A DNA stretch of 64,000 nt, from assembly GCA_963708805.1 (NCBI GenBank), contig CAVPUA010000003.1, positions 930,001 to 994,000 of the forward strand. Reading direction: 5' to 3'. Below are positions 17,307 through 26,095 of the stretch, piece after piece. This stretch comes from CAVPUA01 sp963708805. Lineage in GTDB: Bacteria > Actinomycetota > Actinomycetes > Mycobacteriales > Jatrophihabitantaceae. Made by a program: the position numbers and the translations under genes. The first letter of the stretch is position 1, and each line of letters opens with the position of its first letter. Under the pieces are notes generated by a model. It worked only from the letters and a program-made list of their open reading frames with translations. It was not told the DNA's origin and ran no database searches.

Positions 17307-18480
17307 GTGTTTCGACGCCGATCGACGGTCGCGGCTCTCGCGGCGGTGGCGGCGCTCGGTGCCTGTAGCCAGCTGAGCGGGTGCGGTCATTCGCCCGCCG
17401 TCAAGGCGGAGGCGGCCCCGCCCTCGGTCGAGATCTCGATCAGCCACTGCGGCCTGGGCTGGACACAACCGAAGCCCGGGCAGCAGACGTTCGTGCTGCG
17501 CAACACCGACTCCCGAGAGGGCGAGGCGTTACTGACCGACGCCAAGTCGGGCGGCGTCTACGCCACGGTCGACGACATCGCGGCCGGGCGCCACCGCGAA
17601 CCTGAGCGTCGATCTCGGCTCGGGCAGCTACGCGTTCCGGTGCGCGATGGAGGACGAGAGCGTCGTCGTCGGCCCGACGATCATCGTTCCGGGTACGGCC
17701 AAGGGCGCCGCTCCCGCCGTGCCAGCCGGTCAGCCAGGGGGACTTGGTCGCCGTCACGAAGCAGTATCAGGCCTACGTCACCGGCGCATTGCCCGGCCTG
17801 ATCGCGCAGACCACGGCGCTGGCCGCGCGACGTCGCCGCGGCGGTGACCTGGCCAAGGCCCGGGCCGACTGGCTGACCGCGCACCTGAGCTACGAGCGTC
17901 TCGGCGCGGCCTACGGCGCGTTCGGTGACGCCGACGGCGCGATCAACGGGACGGCGGACGGCCTGCCCGACGGGGTGACCGACGACGGCTTCACCGGCTT
18001 CCACCGCCTCGAGTACGGCCTGTGGAACGGGCAGGCCGCCGCGACGCTGGTGCCCATCGCCCAGCAGTTGATCACTGACGTGTCGCGGCCTGCAGGCCGA
18101 CCTTCGCCCAGGCCGAGATCGACCCACTCGAATTGTCCATCCGCGCCCACGAGATCACCGAGAACGCCCTGCAGTTCGAGCTGACCGCGCAGACCGACTA
18201 CGGCAGTCACTCGAACCTGGCGACCGCGCGGGCGAATCTGGACGGGACGACCGAGGTCTTGACGATCTTGCAGCCGCTCATCGAGCCGCGCTACCCCCAG
18301 TCCGCCGAGCTGCAGACCTGGCTGACTCGCACCGAGGCCGATCTGGCACCCGCTGCTCGGAACACCGCGTGCACGTCGCTGACCACCGCGCAGCACGAGC
18401 GGATCGACTCCGATTTCAGCGAACTGGCCGAGCTTCTCGCGCCCCTGGCGTCAATCCTCGAACCACGGCGGGCGTCATGA
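17307..18480 (+). CDS. efeO: EfeO-like iron-uptake lipoprotein (cupredoxin + imelysin M75 domain)
   Basis: Periplasm-side component of the Efe iron transporter. The N-terminus has a lipobox (AALGAC). A cupredoxin-like domain (VEISISHCGLGWTQPKPGQQTFVLRN) follows, abbreviated here, and then the M75 imelysin domain with the iron-binding HxxE motif in GFHRLEYGLWNG. The C-terminus runs HEITENALQFELT and SNLATARANLDGT to the TGA. Frame breaks are near 17590, 17730, 17840 and 18090, all with family sequence on both sides. It overlaps efeB by ATGA. No efeU permease is present in the window. Confidence 0.88.
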
Positions 18481-19709
18481 CCATCGATCGCCGCCGCTTC
18501 CTGGGCGGGTCGGCCGCCGTGCTCGGCGCTGCCGGTCTCGTCGCCGGTGGAGTGCGCGCCGACGCGGCCACCCCGGTGCCGAGTGCGACGCCGAGCACGC
18601 CGGTGGCGGCGTCCTTCCACGGCGCGCATCAGGCCGGCATCGCCGAACTGCCCGCAGGCCCGCGCCGCGTTCGTCGCCTTCGACCTGACCACGGCGAATC
18701 GCGGCGAGCTGACCGACCTGCTGCACACGCTGACCGAACGGGCGCGGTTCCTGACGACGGGCGGGACGCCGCCCAACCTGGGCATCTCGGCGCCGCCGTC
18801 GGATTCCGGGATCCTCGGGCCCGACCGTCGCGCGCCGGCAACCTGACGCGTCACCGCCGGCCCTGGGCGCGTCCGCCTTCGACGACCGGTTCGGCCTGGC
18901 CGACCGCAAGCCGACCCGGTTGCGGCCGATGGACGTCTTCCCCAACGACGACCTCGACCGCGCCCAGTCGCGACGGCGACCTGCTGCTGCAGATCCGGCG
19001 CCGACGAGACCGACACCGTCCTGCACGCCGTCCGCGACCTGGCCCGGCACACTCGCGGTGGCATGCAGGTGCGCTGGCGGATGGACGGCTTCATCGAGCG
19101 CCCCGCGCCCGTCCGGCGCGCCGCGCAACCTGCTGGGCTTCAAGGACGGCACCGCCAACCCGGACTCCGGCCGAGACTCGACGACCTGGTCTGGGTCAAG
19201 GCCGGGCAGGGCGAGCCGGCCTGGGCCACCGGCGGCAGCTACCACGTCGTGCGGCTCGATCCGGATGCTGAGTCGAGTTCTGGGACCGCGTCTCGATCGA
19301 GCGAGCAGGAGCAGATGATCGGCCGCCGTCGCGACACCGGCGCGCCGCTCACCGGATCGGCCGAGACCGACACTCCTGACTACGTCAACGATCCCGATCG
19401 GGTCGGCGATCCCGCTCGACCGCCCACATTCGGGTCGCCAACCCGCGCACGACCGCCGCCAACTCCAGCCGAATCCTGCGCCGCGCCTACAACTACGACA
19501 GCGGCACCGACACCAACGGCAACCTCGACATGGGCCTGATCTTCACCTGCTTCCAGCAGGATCTCGACCGCCAGTTCGTCGCCGTCCAGAAGCGGCTGGC
19601 CGACGAGCCGCTGGTCGACTACATCTCGCCGTTCGGCGGCGGTTACTTCTTCGCGTTGCCTGGCGTCACCGACGGCAACGACTGGTACGGGCGCGCCCTG
19701 CTCGCGTGA
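18477..19709 (+). CDS. efeB: EfeB, Tat-exported DyP-type haem peroxidase
   Basis: About 410 residues. The Tat signal TIDRRRFLGGSAAVLG is at the N-terminus. The DyP motif is readable as NLLGFKDGTANPD (GxxDG), with a C-terminus LDMGLIFTCFQQDLDRQF and YISPFGGGYFFALPG, the haem-ligand end of EfeB. In Efe systems it oxidises ferrous iron or acts on haem outside the membrane. It is among the most frame-damaged genes, with at least six breaks between 18650 and 19480, but every family block is present. Coupled to efeO by a 4-base overlap. Confidence 0.87.
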
Positions 19710-19717
19710 TCCGATCC

Positions 19718-19745
19718 GTTCACTGCTGTTCATTCCCGGTTCACT
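19718..19745 (+). promoter_or_regulatory. PHO box (three GTTCAYT direct repeats) before the phospholipase C gene
   Basis: GTTCACT (19718-19724), GTTCATT (19728-19734) and GTTCACT (19739-19745) repeat with periods of 10 and 11 bases. This is the direct-repeat-unit pattern bound by actinobacterial PhoP under phosphate limitation. It lies 76 bases before a phosphatase/phospholipase gene, which is the expected target class. Confidence 0.6.
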
Positions 19746-19820
19746 TCGATGCCCAGCTATGGAGGGCGTAGGCGACAAGCGTGAGCGGCGTAGGAATCTC
19801 AGCTGAGAGGACCAGCACTC

Positions 19821-21458
19821 GTGCGCATCCGAGCTACGCGCCGACGGCTGCTGACGACAGCCGTGGCCATCACCGCCGCCGCTGCCAGCATCGTCGCCTT
19901 CGACAGCGCGACATCTGACGCCAAGACCCACCCGAAGCCGATCATCGTCCACCAGGCGCTGACGCCCGATCAAGCACCTCGTCGTGATCTTCGACGAGAA
20001 CATCTCGTTCGACCACTACTTCGGCACCTACCCGAACGCGACCAACACCGACGGCGACGACGTTCACCGCGGCCAAGGACACCCCCAAGGCGAACAGCTC
20101 GTGACCCAGGACGCTGCTGACGCAGCAACCCGAACGTGTTCAACCCGACGCGCCTCGACGTCGTCGCAGGCGCTCACCTGCGACCAGAACCACAACTACC
20201 TGCCCGAGCAGAAGGCCGCAGGACAACGGCCAGAACGACAAGTACGTCCAGAACACCGACACCGACGTCTGCACCGGTGAGCCGATCATCTACGGAGCGC
20301 CCGGTCTCGGCATGGACTACTACGACGGCAACACCGTCACCGCGCTGTGGAACTACGCGCAGCAGTACTCGCTGAGCGACAACTCCTACGACTCGAACTT
20401 CGGGCCGTCCACACCGGGCGCGATCAACCTGATCTCGGGCCAGACGAACGGCTTCCAGGCGGTCACCTCGGTGACGCACACGCCGACGACCGACTCCTAC
20501 GCCGTCGTCGATCCCGAACTCGAAGGGCGTCGGCACGGTCATCAACGACCCCGACCCGGCCTACGACGACTGCGCCGACAGCAACCACACGTCGACGAAC
20601 AACCTGGCCGCGGCCACCGGCCAGAACATCGGTGACCTGCTGAACAAGGACGGCGTGACGTGGGGCTGGTTCCAGGGCGGCTTCGCGCCGACCAAGGCCT
20701 ACGCGGGCGCCGGCACCTACGCGACCTGCGGGGCAACGCACCAGAACGTCGGCGGTAACTCCTCGGCCGACTACAGCGCCCACCACAACCCCTTCGAGTA
20801 CTACGCCTCGACGTCCAACCCGCACCACCTGCCGCCGTCCTCGGTGCAGGCGATCGGGCACACCGACCAGGCCAACCACGAGTACGACCTGACCAACTTC
20901 AGCCAGGCGCTGGCGGCCAACAACCTGCCGTCGGTCAGCTTCCTGAAGGCGCCTGAGTACCAGGACGGACACGCGGGCTACTCCGACCCGATCGACGAGC
21001 AGCACTTCCTGGTCTCGACGATCAACTCGCTGCAGAAGTCGAAGGACTGGTCGAGCACCGCGGTCGTCATCGCCTATGACGACTCGGACGGCTGGTACGA
21101 CCACGTGGCCTCGCCGATCTCCAACGGCGGCGGAAGCGATGCGGCCTACAACACCGGCGCCTGCCTGACGACGTCGTCGGTCATCGCCGGCCAGGCCGAC
21201 CGTTGCGGTCCCGGCCCGCGCCTGCCGCTGCTGGTCATCTCGCCCTGGGCCAAGACGAACTTCGTCGACCACACCCAGACCGAGCAGGCCTCGGTGCTCA
21301 AGTTCATCGAGCAGAACTGGTGGACCGGCGGCATCGGCGGCGGGTCGTACGACCAGCGCGCCGGCTCGCTGCTGAACATGCTGACCCTGCGCTACAACGA
21401 CAAGCAGGTGCTGCTCAACCAGGACGGCTCGGTGGAGTCGGTGAAGCGGATCAACTAG
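19821..21458 (+). CDS. Secreted phospholipase C / acid phosphatase (phosphoesterase family)
   Basis: About 545 residues. A Tat-like signal TRRRLLTTAVAITAAAAS is followed by the phosphoesterase domain: the catalytic region reads VVIFDENISFDHYFGTYPN (ENxSFDHYFG), then NLISGQTNGF, TWGWFQGGF, YDDSDGWYDHV and GPGPRLPLLVISPWAK. It would hydrolyse phospholipids or phosphomonoesters outside the cell. The GTG start has GAGAGG about 10 bases upstream. Frame breaks fall in the first 240 codons (near 19975, 20065, 20100, 20160, 20220) and near 20525; the second half is intact. A PHO box upstream and a hairpin terminator downstream bound it as a single transcription unit. Confidence 0.88.
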
Positions 21459-21470
21459 CCCCGATTGTGT

Positions 21471-21499
21471 ACGGGCCCGGCCGAACTGGCCGGGCCCGT
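21471..21499 (+). terminator. Perfect 12-bp hairpin terminator after the phospholipase C gene
   Basis: ACGGGCCCGGCC (21471-21482), loop GAACT, GGCCGGGCCCGT (21488-21499). It begins 13 bases after the stop codon. There is only a short T run after it, as usual in actinobacteria. The stem core is the same as that of the terminator at 35946. Confidence 0.75.
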
Positions 21500-21542
21500 T
21501 CCCAATTCCGTCCCTGGGTCGTCTACGCCATCCCACCGCGCC

Positions 21543-21606
21543 GAGTGGCCGATTTTGCGCCGAGTGGTCGCCAATTCGCGGCCACTCGCGCCGAAAGTGA
21601 CCACTC
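21543..21606. repeat. Nested inverted repeats of GAGTGG boxes
   Basis: GAGTGGCC (21543-21550), GAGTGGTC (21562-21569), GGCCACTC (21580-21587) and GACCACTC (21599-21606) stand 18-19 bases apart. The inner pair and outer pair each form a dyad around AATT at about 21574. It lies between two convergent genes. It looks like a dispersed intergenic repeat or a multi-site protein-binding element; no gene is in the interval. Confidence 0.6.
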
Positions 21607-21624
21607 GCCCTGGTGGGCTGTCGG

Positions 21625-22437
21625 CTAGACCTTGGTGGCGCCGGCGTCGACGGGCAGCGCGACGCCAGTGATCAACCGCGAGGCATCCGAGGCGAGGAAC
21701 AGCACCGCCTCGGAGATGTCGCGCGGCTGGGCGATCGACGGCTTGTGCAGCAATTGCTTGAAGCTGTCCATGAACTGCGGGTGCTCGTCGAAGAGCTGCT
21801 GGGCGATCGGCGGGGTCGTGCCCATGTGCGTGTCGACGCCCCACGGGTGCACCGTGTTGACGCGGATCTGGTGCTCGGCGAGCTCGATCGCCGCACCCTT
21901 CATCAACCCGACCAGCCCGTGCTTGCTGGCCGAGTAGTGAGTCAGGCCGGGCAGCGCCTTGAGGCCGGCGACCGAGCTCGTGATCACGATCGAGCCGCCA
22001 CCGCCCTGCTCGACCATGATCGGGGCGGTCGCCTTGATCGTGTTGAAGACACCGGTCAGGTTGATGTCGATCGTGTCCTGCCAGAGGTGCTCGGAGATGT
22101 CGAGGAAGCCCGACCAGGTCGTGACGCCCGCGTTCGCCACGACGATGTCGAGGCGGCCGAACTCGTCGACGCCCTCGCGCACCGCCTCACGCAGGCCGGC
22201 CAGGTCGCGCACGTCGATCTCGCGGGCCAGGATGCGGCCGTCGAGGTCTTCGACCAGCTTGACGGTCTCGGCCAGGTCGGCCGGGGTGGCCGGGTCGTAG
22301 GCCTCGTCGCTGACCCGTTTGCACGCGTCGATGGCGATGATCGACGCGCCTTGCTCGGCCAGCACGATCGCGTGGCTGCGTCCCTGCCCGCGCGCCGCGC
22401 CGGTGATGAACGCGACCTTGCCGTCGAGGGTGCCCAT
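21625..22437 (-). CDS. Mycofactocin-type SDR oxidoreductase (second copy)
   Basis: An intact frame of 270 residues. It begins MGTLDGKVAFITGAARGQGR, the same nicotinoprotein-type start as the SDR at 5177, and has VVANAGVTTW, ITSSVAGLKALPG, YSASKHGLVGLMKG and ends VALPVDAGATKV. The long insertion with EAYDPATPADLAETVKLVE is characteristic of the mycofactocin-dependent family (TIGR03971). It would oxidise an alcohol with bound NAD and pass electrons to mycofactocin. It is last in a run of three minus-strand catabolic genes but has its own operator-like site 23 bases before the start. Confidence 0.9.
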   Translation of the reverse strand: MGTLDGKVAFITGAARGQGRSHAIVLAEQGASIIAIDACKRVSDEAYDPATPADLAETVKLVEDLDGRILAREIDVRDLAGLREAVREGVDEFGRLDIVVANAGVTTWSGFLDISEHLWQDTIDINLTGVFNTIKATAPIMVEQGGGGSIVITSSVAGLKALPGLTHYSASKHGLVGLMKGAAIELAEHQIRVNTVHPWGVDTHMGTTPPIAQQLFDEHPQFMDSFKQLLHKPSIAQPRDISEAVLFLASDASRLITGVALPVDAGATKV

Positions 22438-22459
22438 ACTCGCTCCTGTCCAAAGTCCA

Positions 22460-22478
22460 ACCAACCGGTTGTTAGTTT
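22460..22478 (-). promoter_or_regulatory. Operator-like palindrome before the second mycofactocin-type SDR
   Basis: Plus-strand ACCAACCGGTTGTTAGTTT; its reverse complement matches 6013-6031 at 17 of 19 positions. It contains the self-complementary CAACCGGTTG (22462-22471), the form expected of a TetR-type operator. It lies in the 52-base gap between the two SDR genes. Confidence 0.55.
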
Positions 22479-22489
22479 GCCCTACCGCG

Positions 22490-23258
22490 TCAGCCGGCGA
22501 GAAGACCCCCGTCGACCGACAGGGTGTGGCCGCTGGTGAACGACGACTCGTCCGAGCAGAGGAACAGCACGGCATCGGTCACCTCGTCGGTTCGACCGAA
22601 GCGGCCGAACAGGCTGTAGAGCTTGAGCAGCGCCTGCTCGTCGGCGCCGCGCTGAGCGATCGCGTCGCGCAGCATGTCGGTCTCGATCGCTCCCGGGGCC
22701 ACGGCGTTGACCCGGATACCGAAGCGGGTGTATTCGACCGCGGCCGTGCGGGTCAGCGCGACCACGCCGGCCTTGCTCGCGTTGTAGGCGCTCTGCGTCT
22801 TCTGCGGCTTGAACGAGTTGGTCGAGGCGAAGTTGACGATCGAGCCGCCGCCCCGCTCGCGCATCGCGCGGATCTCGTACTTCAGGCACAGGAAGATCGA
22901 GCGCAGGTTCACGGCGATCACCCGATCGAACACGTCGACTTCGGCGTCGGCGATGAAGTCCTTCTCGATCTCGATGCCGGCGGCGTTGACGGCCAGGTCG
23001 AGCCCGCCGTATTCGGCGACCGCGATCTCGACCATCGCCGCGACGGCGGCTTCGTTCGACACGTCGGTCCGGACGAAGCGAGCCGTGCCGCCGGCGCCGA
23101 GTGATCTCGCGCACCGCGTCCTCGCCCCGGTCGGTGGCGATGTCAGCGAGGACGACCGATGCCCCGGCAGCCGCGAGGGCGACCGCCGCGCTTCGTCCCA
23201 TGCCGTTGCCGCCACCGGTCACGACGGCGACCCGGCCGGTGAAATCGTGGCGGCTCAT
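22490..23258 (-). CDS. SDR-family oxidoreductase
   Basis: About 255 residues. Classical SDR: VVTGGGNGMGRSAAV cofactor site, AVNAAGIEIEKDF, catalytic Ser in IVNFASTNSFK, YNASKAGVVALT, and PGAIETDML. It ends in HTLSVDGGLLAG. It lacks the GAARGQGR start of mycofactocin-type enzymes, so it probably uses free NAD(P). There is one frame break near 23100. The start overlaps the flavoprotein stop upstream (ATGA), so it is co-translated with that gene. Confidence 0.87.
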
Positions 23259-24888
23259 CCGGTCGACCGGGCCGGGAGGTGGGCGGCCGCGTGCTGCCCG
23301 GCGAGGAAGCCGAAGACCATGGCCGGTCCGAGCGTGCCGCCGGCGCCGCCGTAGGTCATGCCCATCGCCGAGGCCATCACGTTGCCGGCCGCGTACAGGC
23401 CGCCGATGCGGTTGCCGTCGACGTCGATGACCTGGCCGTTGGTGTCGGTGCGCGGGCCGCCCTTGGTGCCGAGCGCACCCGAGTAGACCGGCACCGCGTA
23501 GAACGGCGCGGTGTCGAGCGGCCCGATCGTCGACTGCGGGGTGTCGCCCAGCTTCGGGTCGCCCCACCAACGGTCGTTGCGGGCCCGGCCCCGTCCGAAG
23601 TCGGCGTCCTCGCCGGCGACCGCCTGCTCGTTCCAGCGCGAGATGGTGGCCTCGAGGGCTTCCGGCGGCACGTCGATCTTGGCGGCCAGTTCGGCCACCG
23701 ACGGGTGCTTCGATGATCCACTCGGGCGTCGGTTTGCCGCGCTGCGACTTGAAGCGGGCCAGCCCGTACTGGGACAGGTAGTGGTCGTCGAAGATCATCC
23801 AGGCCGGGTGGTTGAGGTACTCGAAGGTCGTCACGTCGAGGACGTGGAAGGCCGCGCCGAGCGCGTTGTAGTTCGCCGCCTCGTTGGTGAAGCGGTTGCC
23901 GTGGCGGTTGACCATGATGCAGTGCGGACGGGTGCGCTCGCCGTTCACCTGCCAGGCGACCGTTCCCTTGCCCTCCACCGGGACGTCGATGATCGGCACC
24001 CACCAGGCCTCGCGCATGTTGCCGAGGTCGGCGCCGATGCGCATCGCCATGCGCAGCCCGTCGCCGGTGTTGGTCGGCACCGACGCCGAGCGCACGAGCG
24101 GTCCGCGGATGAAGCTGCGCACCAGGTCGGCGTCCCATTCGAACCCGCCCGTGGCCAGGACAACCGCGCCCGCGCCGACCTGCGAGCCGTCCTCGAATCG
24201 GACGCCCGTCACCCGTCCGTCCTCGGTGATCAACGACAGGGCGCGCATGCCGGTGTGCGGCTCGATGCCACGATCGAGGCAGCCCCGCAGCAGCGCGCCG
24301 ATCAGCGCCTGGCCGGTGCCGCGCTCGTCCCGGATCTGGCGGCGGGCGATCTCGTCACGGGGCACGCCCTGCGGCGCGCCGCGGCCGAGCGCGGTCTCGC
24401 TCATGGCGATGTTTCCCGACAGCTGCGGGCCCGACCGACACCCGATCGGCCCAGTCGCCGAGGTCGGCGAACGGATAGAGCGGAGTCTCGAGCGAACGGC
24501 CGCCGTGCGGCTTGGCTCCCGGCTGCTCGGAGTGATAGTCGGGGAAATCCTCGATGATCTTGAAGCTGACCGGGGTGTTCGCCTCGAGCCAGGTGACCAA
24601 CTCGGGGCCGGTCTCGAGCAGGGCCGTGGCCAGCTCGGCGTCGATCAAGCCCTGCGAGAGTGACATCAGGTAGGTCAGCGCCTCCTCGGTGCTGTCGGCG
24701 ATGTCGAGCTCGGCCATGTGCGGGTTGTTCGGGATCCAGACCATGCCGCCCGACCAGGCGCTGGTGCCGCCGACGGAATCGGCCTTCTCGTACACGCCGA
24801 CCGTCGCGCCGCCGGCCGAGGCTCGCAGAGCGGCGGTCAGGGCCGCGGCTCCGCTGCCGAGTACCACCACGTCGTAGCTGTCGGTCAT
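23255..24888 (-). CDS. FAD-dependent 3-ketosteroid-delta1-dehydrogenase-like protein
   Basis: About 543 residues in the FAD_binding_2 family. The dinucleotide motif VVLGSGAAALTAALRASAGG is at the N-terminus, then SVGGTSAWSGGMVWIPNN, the signature of ketosteroid dehydrogenases and related 2-enoate reductases. The C-terminus has GLYAAGNVMASAMG and GGAGGTLGPAMVFGFLAG. The frame breaks near 24425 and near 23713. It is the first gene of a three-gene catabolic run and is divergent from a TetR regulator. The substrate (steroid, terpenoid or other cyclic ketone) is inferred from the family only. Confidence 0.85.
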
Positions 24889-24922
24889 CGCTGTCTCCCG
24901 GGTCGACTACGGGTTATGCAAC

Positions 24923-24973
24923 TGTTGTTATACGACGCCGTCAAGGTGTCTCGTGTCACTTGTTGTACAACAA
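24923..24973. promoter_or_regulatory. Operator region between the flavoprotein gene and its TetR regulator
   Basis: TTGTTGTACAACAA (24960-24973) is a perfect 14-base palindrome ending 16 bases before the TetR GTG. A related imperfect site, TGTTGTTATACGACG (24923-24937), lies 35 bases before the flavoprotein start at 24888. Two sites, one on each side of the divergent promoters, suggest autoregulation plus control of the catabolic run. Confidence 0.6.
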
Positions 24974-24977
24974 CCGC

Positions 24978-24983
24978 TACTCT
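24978..24983 (+). promoter_or_regulatory. -10 box (TACTCT) of the TetR gene, leaderless layout
   Basis: TACTCT ends 6 bases before the GTG at 24990 and begins 5 bases after the 14-base palindrome, so bound repressor would cover the promoter. Confidence 0.45.
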
Positions 24984-24989
24984 TGCGCG

Positions 24990-25565
24990 GTGCCTCGCTT
25001 CGTCGATCATGATCAGCGCCGTGGGTTCGTCACCGAAGTGGCGGCCGAACTCGTCGCCGCGAGCGGCGTCGAGTCACTGACCGTGCGGCGGGTTGCGGCC
25101 GCGGCCGGTTTCAGCACCACCGTCGTCAGCCACTACTTCGAGGACAAGCGCGATCTGCTGCGCTCGACCTTCCGCGCGGCCGCCCGGCGCTCGAGCCAGC
25201 AGTTCGAGGCGGCCGCCCGCGCCGACGGGCACACCATCTCGTCCTGCCTCGAGGCGCTGCTGCCGCTCGACGACGCCACTCGCCGCGACTGGAAGTTGTT
25301 CCTCGCGTTCTGGGCGATGGCGGCCAGTGACGACGAGCTCAACGCCGAGCACCGGCATCGGCTGCGGACCGCCCGCAACCGAATCCAGCGGGTGCTGAGC
25401 GAAGATCACGCCGCGACTGGTCGCGATCTGAAGGCCACCGCCAGCAGCCTGCTGACCTCGGTGCACGGCATCGCCTCGCAGGCCATGTTCGACCCCGAGT
25501 ACTGGACGCCCCGGCGTCAGGTCGACGAACTGCGCTTCGCGCTCGCGGCCACCGGGCCCCGCTGA
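24990..25565 (+). CDS. TetR/AcrR-family transcriptional regulator
   Basis: An intact frame of 191 residues. The N-terminal helix-turn-helix reads SLTVRRVAAAAGFSTTVVSHYFEDKRDLL, abbreviated as VRRVAAAAGFST...SHYFEDK; the C-terminal ligand domain is helical and not informative. The GTG start follows a -10 box by 6 bases. The gene is divergent from the three-gene catabolic run and flanked by a strong palindrome, so it is probably the local repressor. It resembles the BetI-like branch in length and in the SHYF turn. Confidence 0.9.
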   Translation: MPRFVDHDQRRGFVTEVAAELVAASGVESLTVRRVAAAAGFSTTVVSHYFEDKRDLLRSTFRAAARRSSQQFEAAARADGHTISSCLEALLPLDDATRRDWKLFLAFWAMAASDDELNAEHRHRLRTARNRIQRVLSEDHAATGRDLKATASSLLTSVHGIASQAMFDPEYWTPRRQVDELRFALAATGPR

Positions 25566-25611
25566 TCCGCGGTCGATCGCCCCGGCCGACGGGGAATCGA
25601 CCGCCGATCGA

Positions 25612-26001
25612 TCAGACGGGCGGGCCGGGCGGCGGAGGCGGCGTGAAACCACCCGCCGGCGGTGCGTTGAACGTCGCGGCCGGGGGCGGGTTGAAGCCGG
25701 CCGCCGGAGCCGCTGGCGGCGTGTAACCGGCGGCCGGAGGGGCGTCAGCGGCCGGAGTGCCGGTCGCACCGACGCCGGCCCGGGCTGCATCGATCGCGTT
25801 GAGCGCCGCGACCACCCCGTCGCGGCTGCCGCCGTGGCGCTGCTCCTCGTAGAACGCCCGTCCGAGGTTGCGGAACAGAACGTCCTCGCTCGTCTTCGTG
25901 GCCTGGTACTCCTGCACCTTGGCCTGTCCCTGGGCGGCGGCCTGCTGGGCCGAGGCGGCGGCCTTGGCGGCGGCGTCCTTGGCCTTGTCCATGAATCCCA
26001 T
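25612..26001 (-). CDS. Small conserved hypothetical with Pro/Ala-rich tail
   Basis: 129 residues. Residues 1-45 are a charged Ala-rich helix (MGFMDKAKDAAAKAAASAQQ), likely a coiled coil. A conserved centre DVLFRNLGRAFYEEQRHGG is followed by a disordered tail of Pro, Ala and Gly ending PPPPPGPPV. Proteins of this layout are common in actinobacteria but have no assigned role. The frame is intact. It is convergent with the TetR gene and divergent from the peptidase. Confidence 0.7.
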   Translation of the reverse strand: MGFMDKAKDAAAKAAASAQQAAAQGQAKVQEYQATKTSEDVLFRNLGRAFYEEQRHGGSRDGVVAALNAIDAARAGVGATGTPAADAPPAAGYTPPAAPAAGFNPPPAATFNAPPAGGFTPPPPPGPPV

Positions 26002-26095
26002 GTCGAGCCCTTCTGGCTGGTCAGCTCACCGTAGCGACAGCGGCCCACCGGCAACAATGGTGCAGCGAAGATCACCCGGATGGGAGGCTGGGCGT

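Noticed and set aside
22490..23258. Third mycofactocin-type SDR
   Set aside because: It lacks the GAARGQGR start and the family insertion; it is an ordinary SDR.
24990..25565. TetR gene as MftR, the mycofactocin regulator
   Set aside because: It is 10 kb from the mft operon, divergent from a different cluster, and its palindrome is not seen before mftA.
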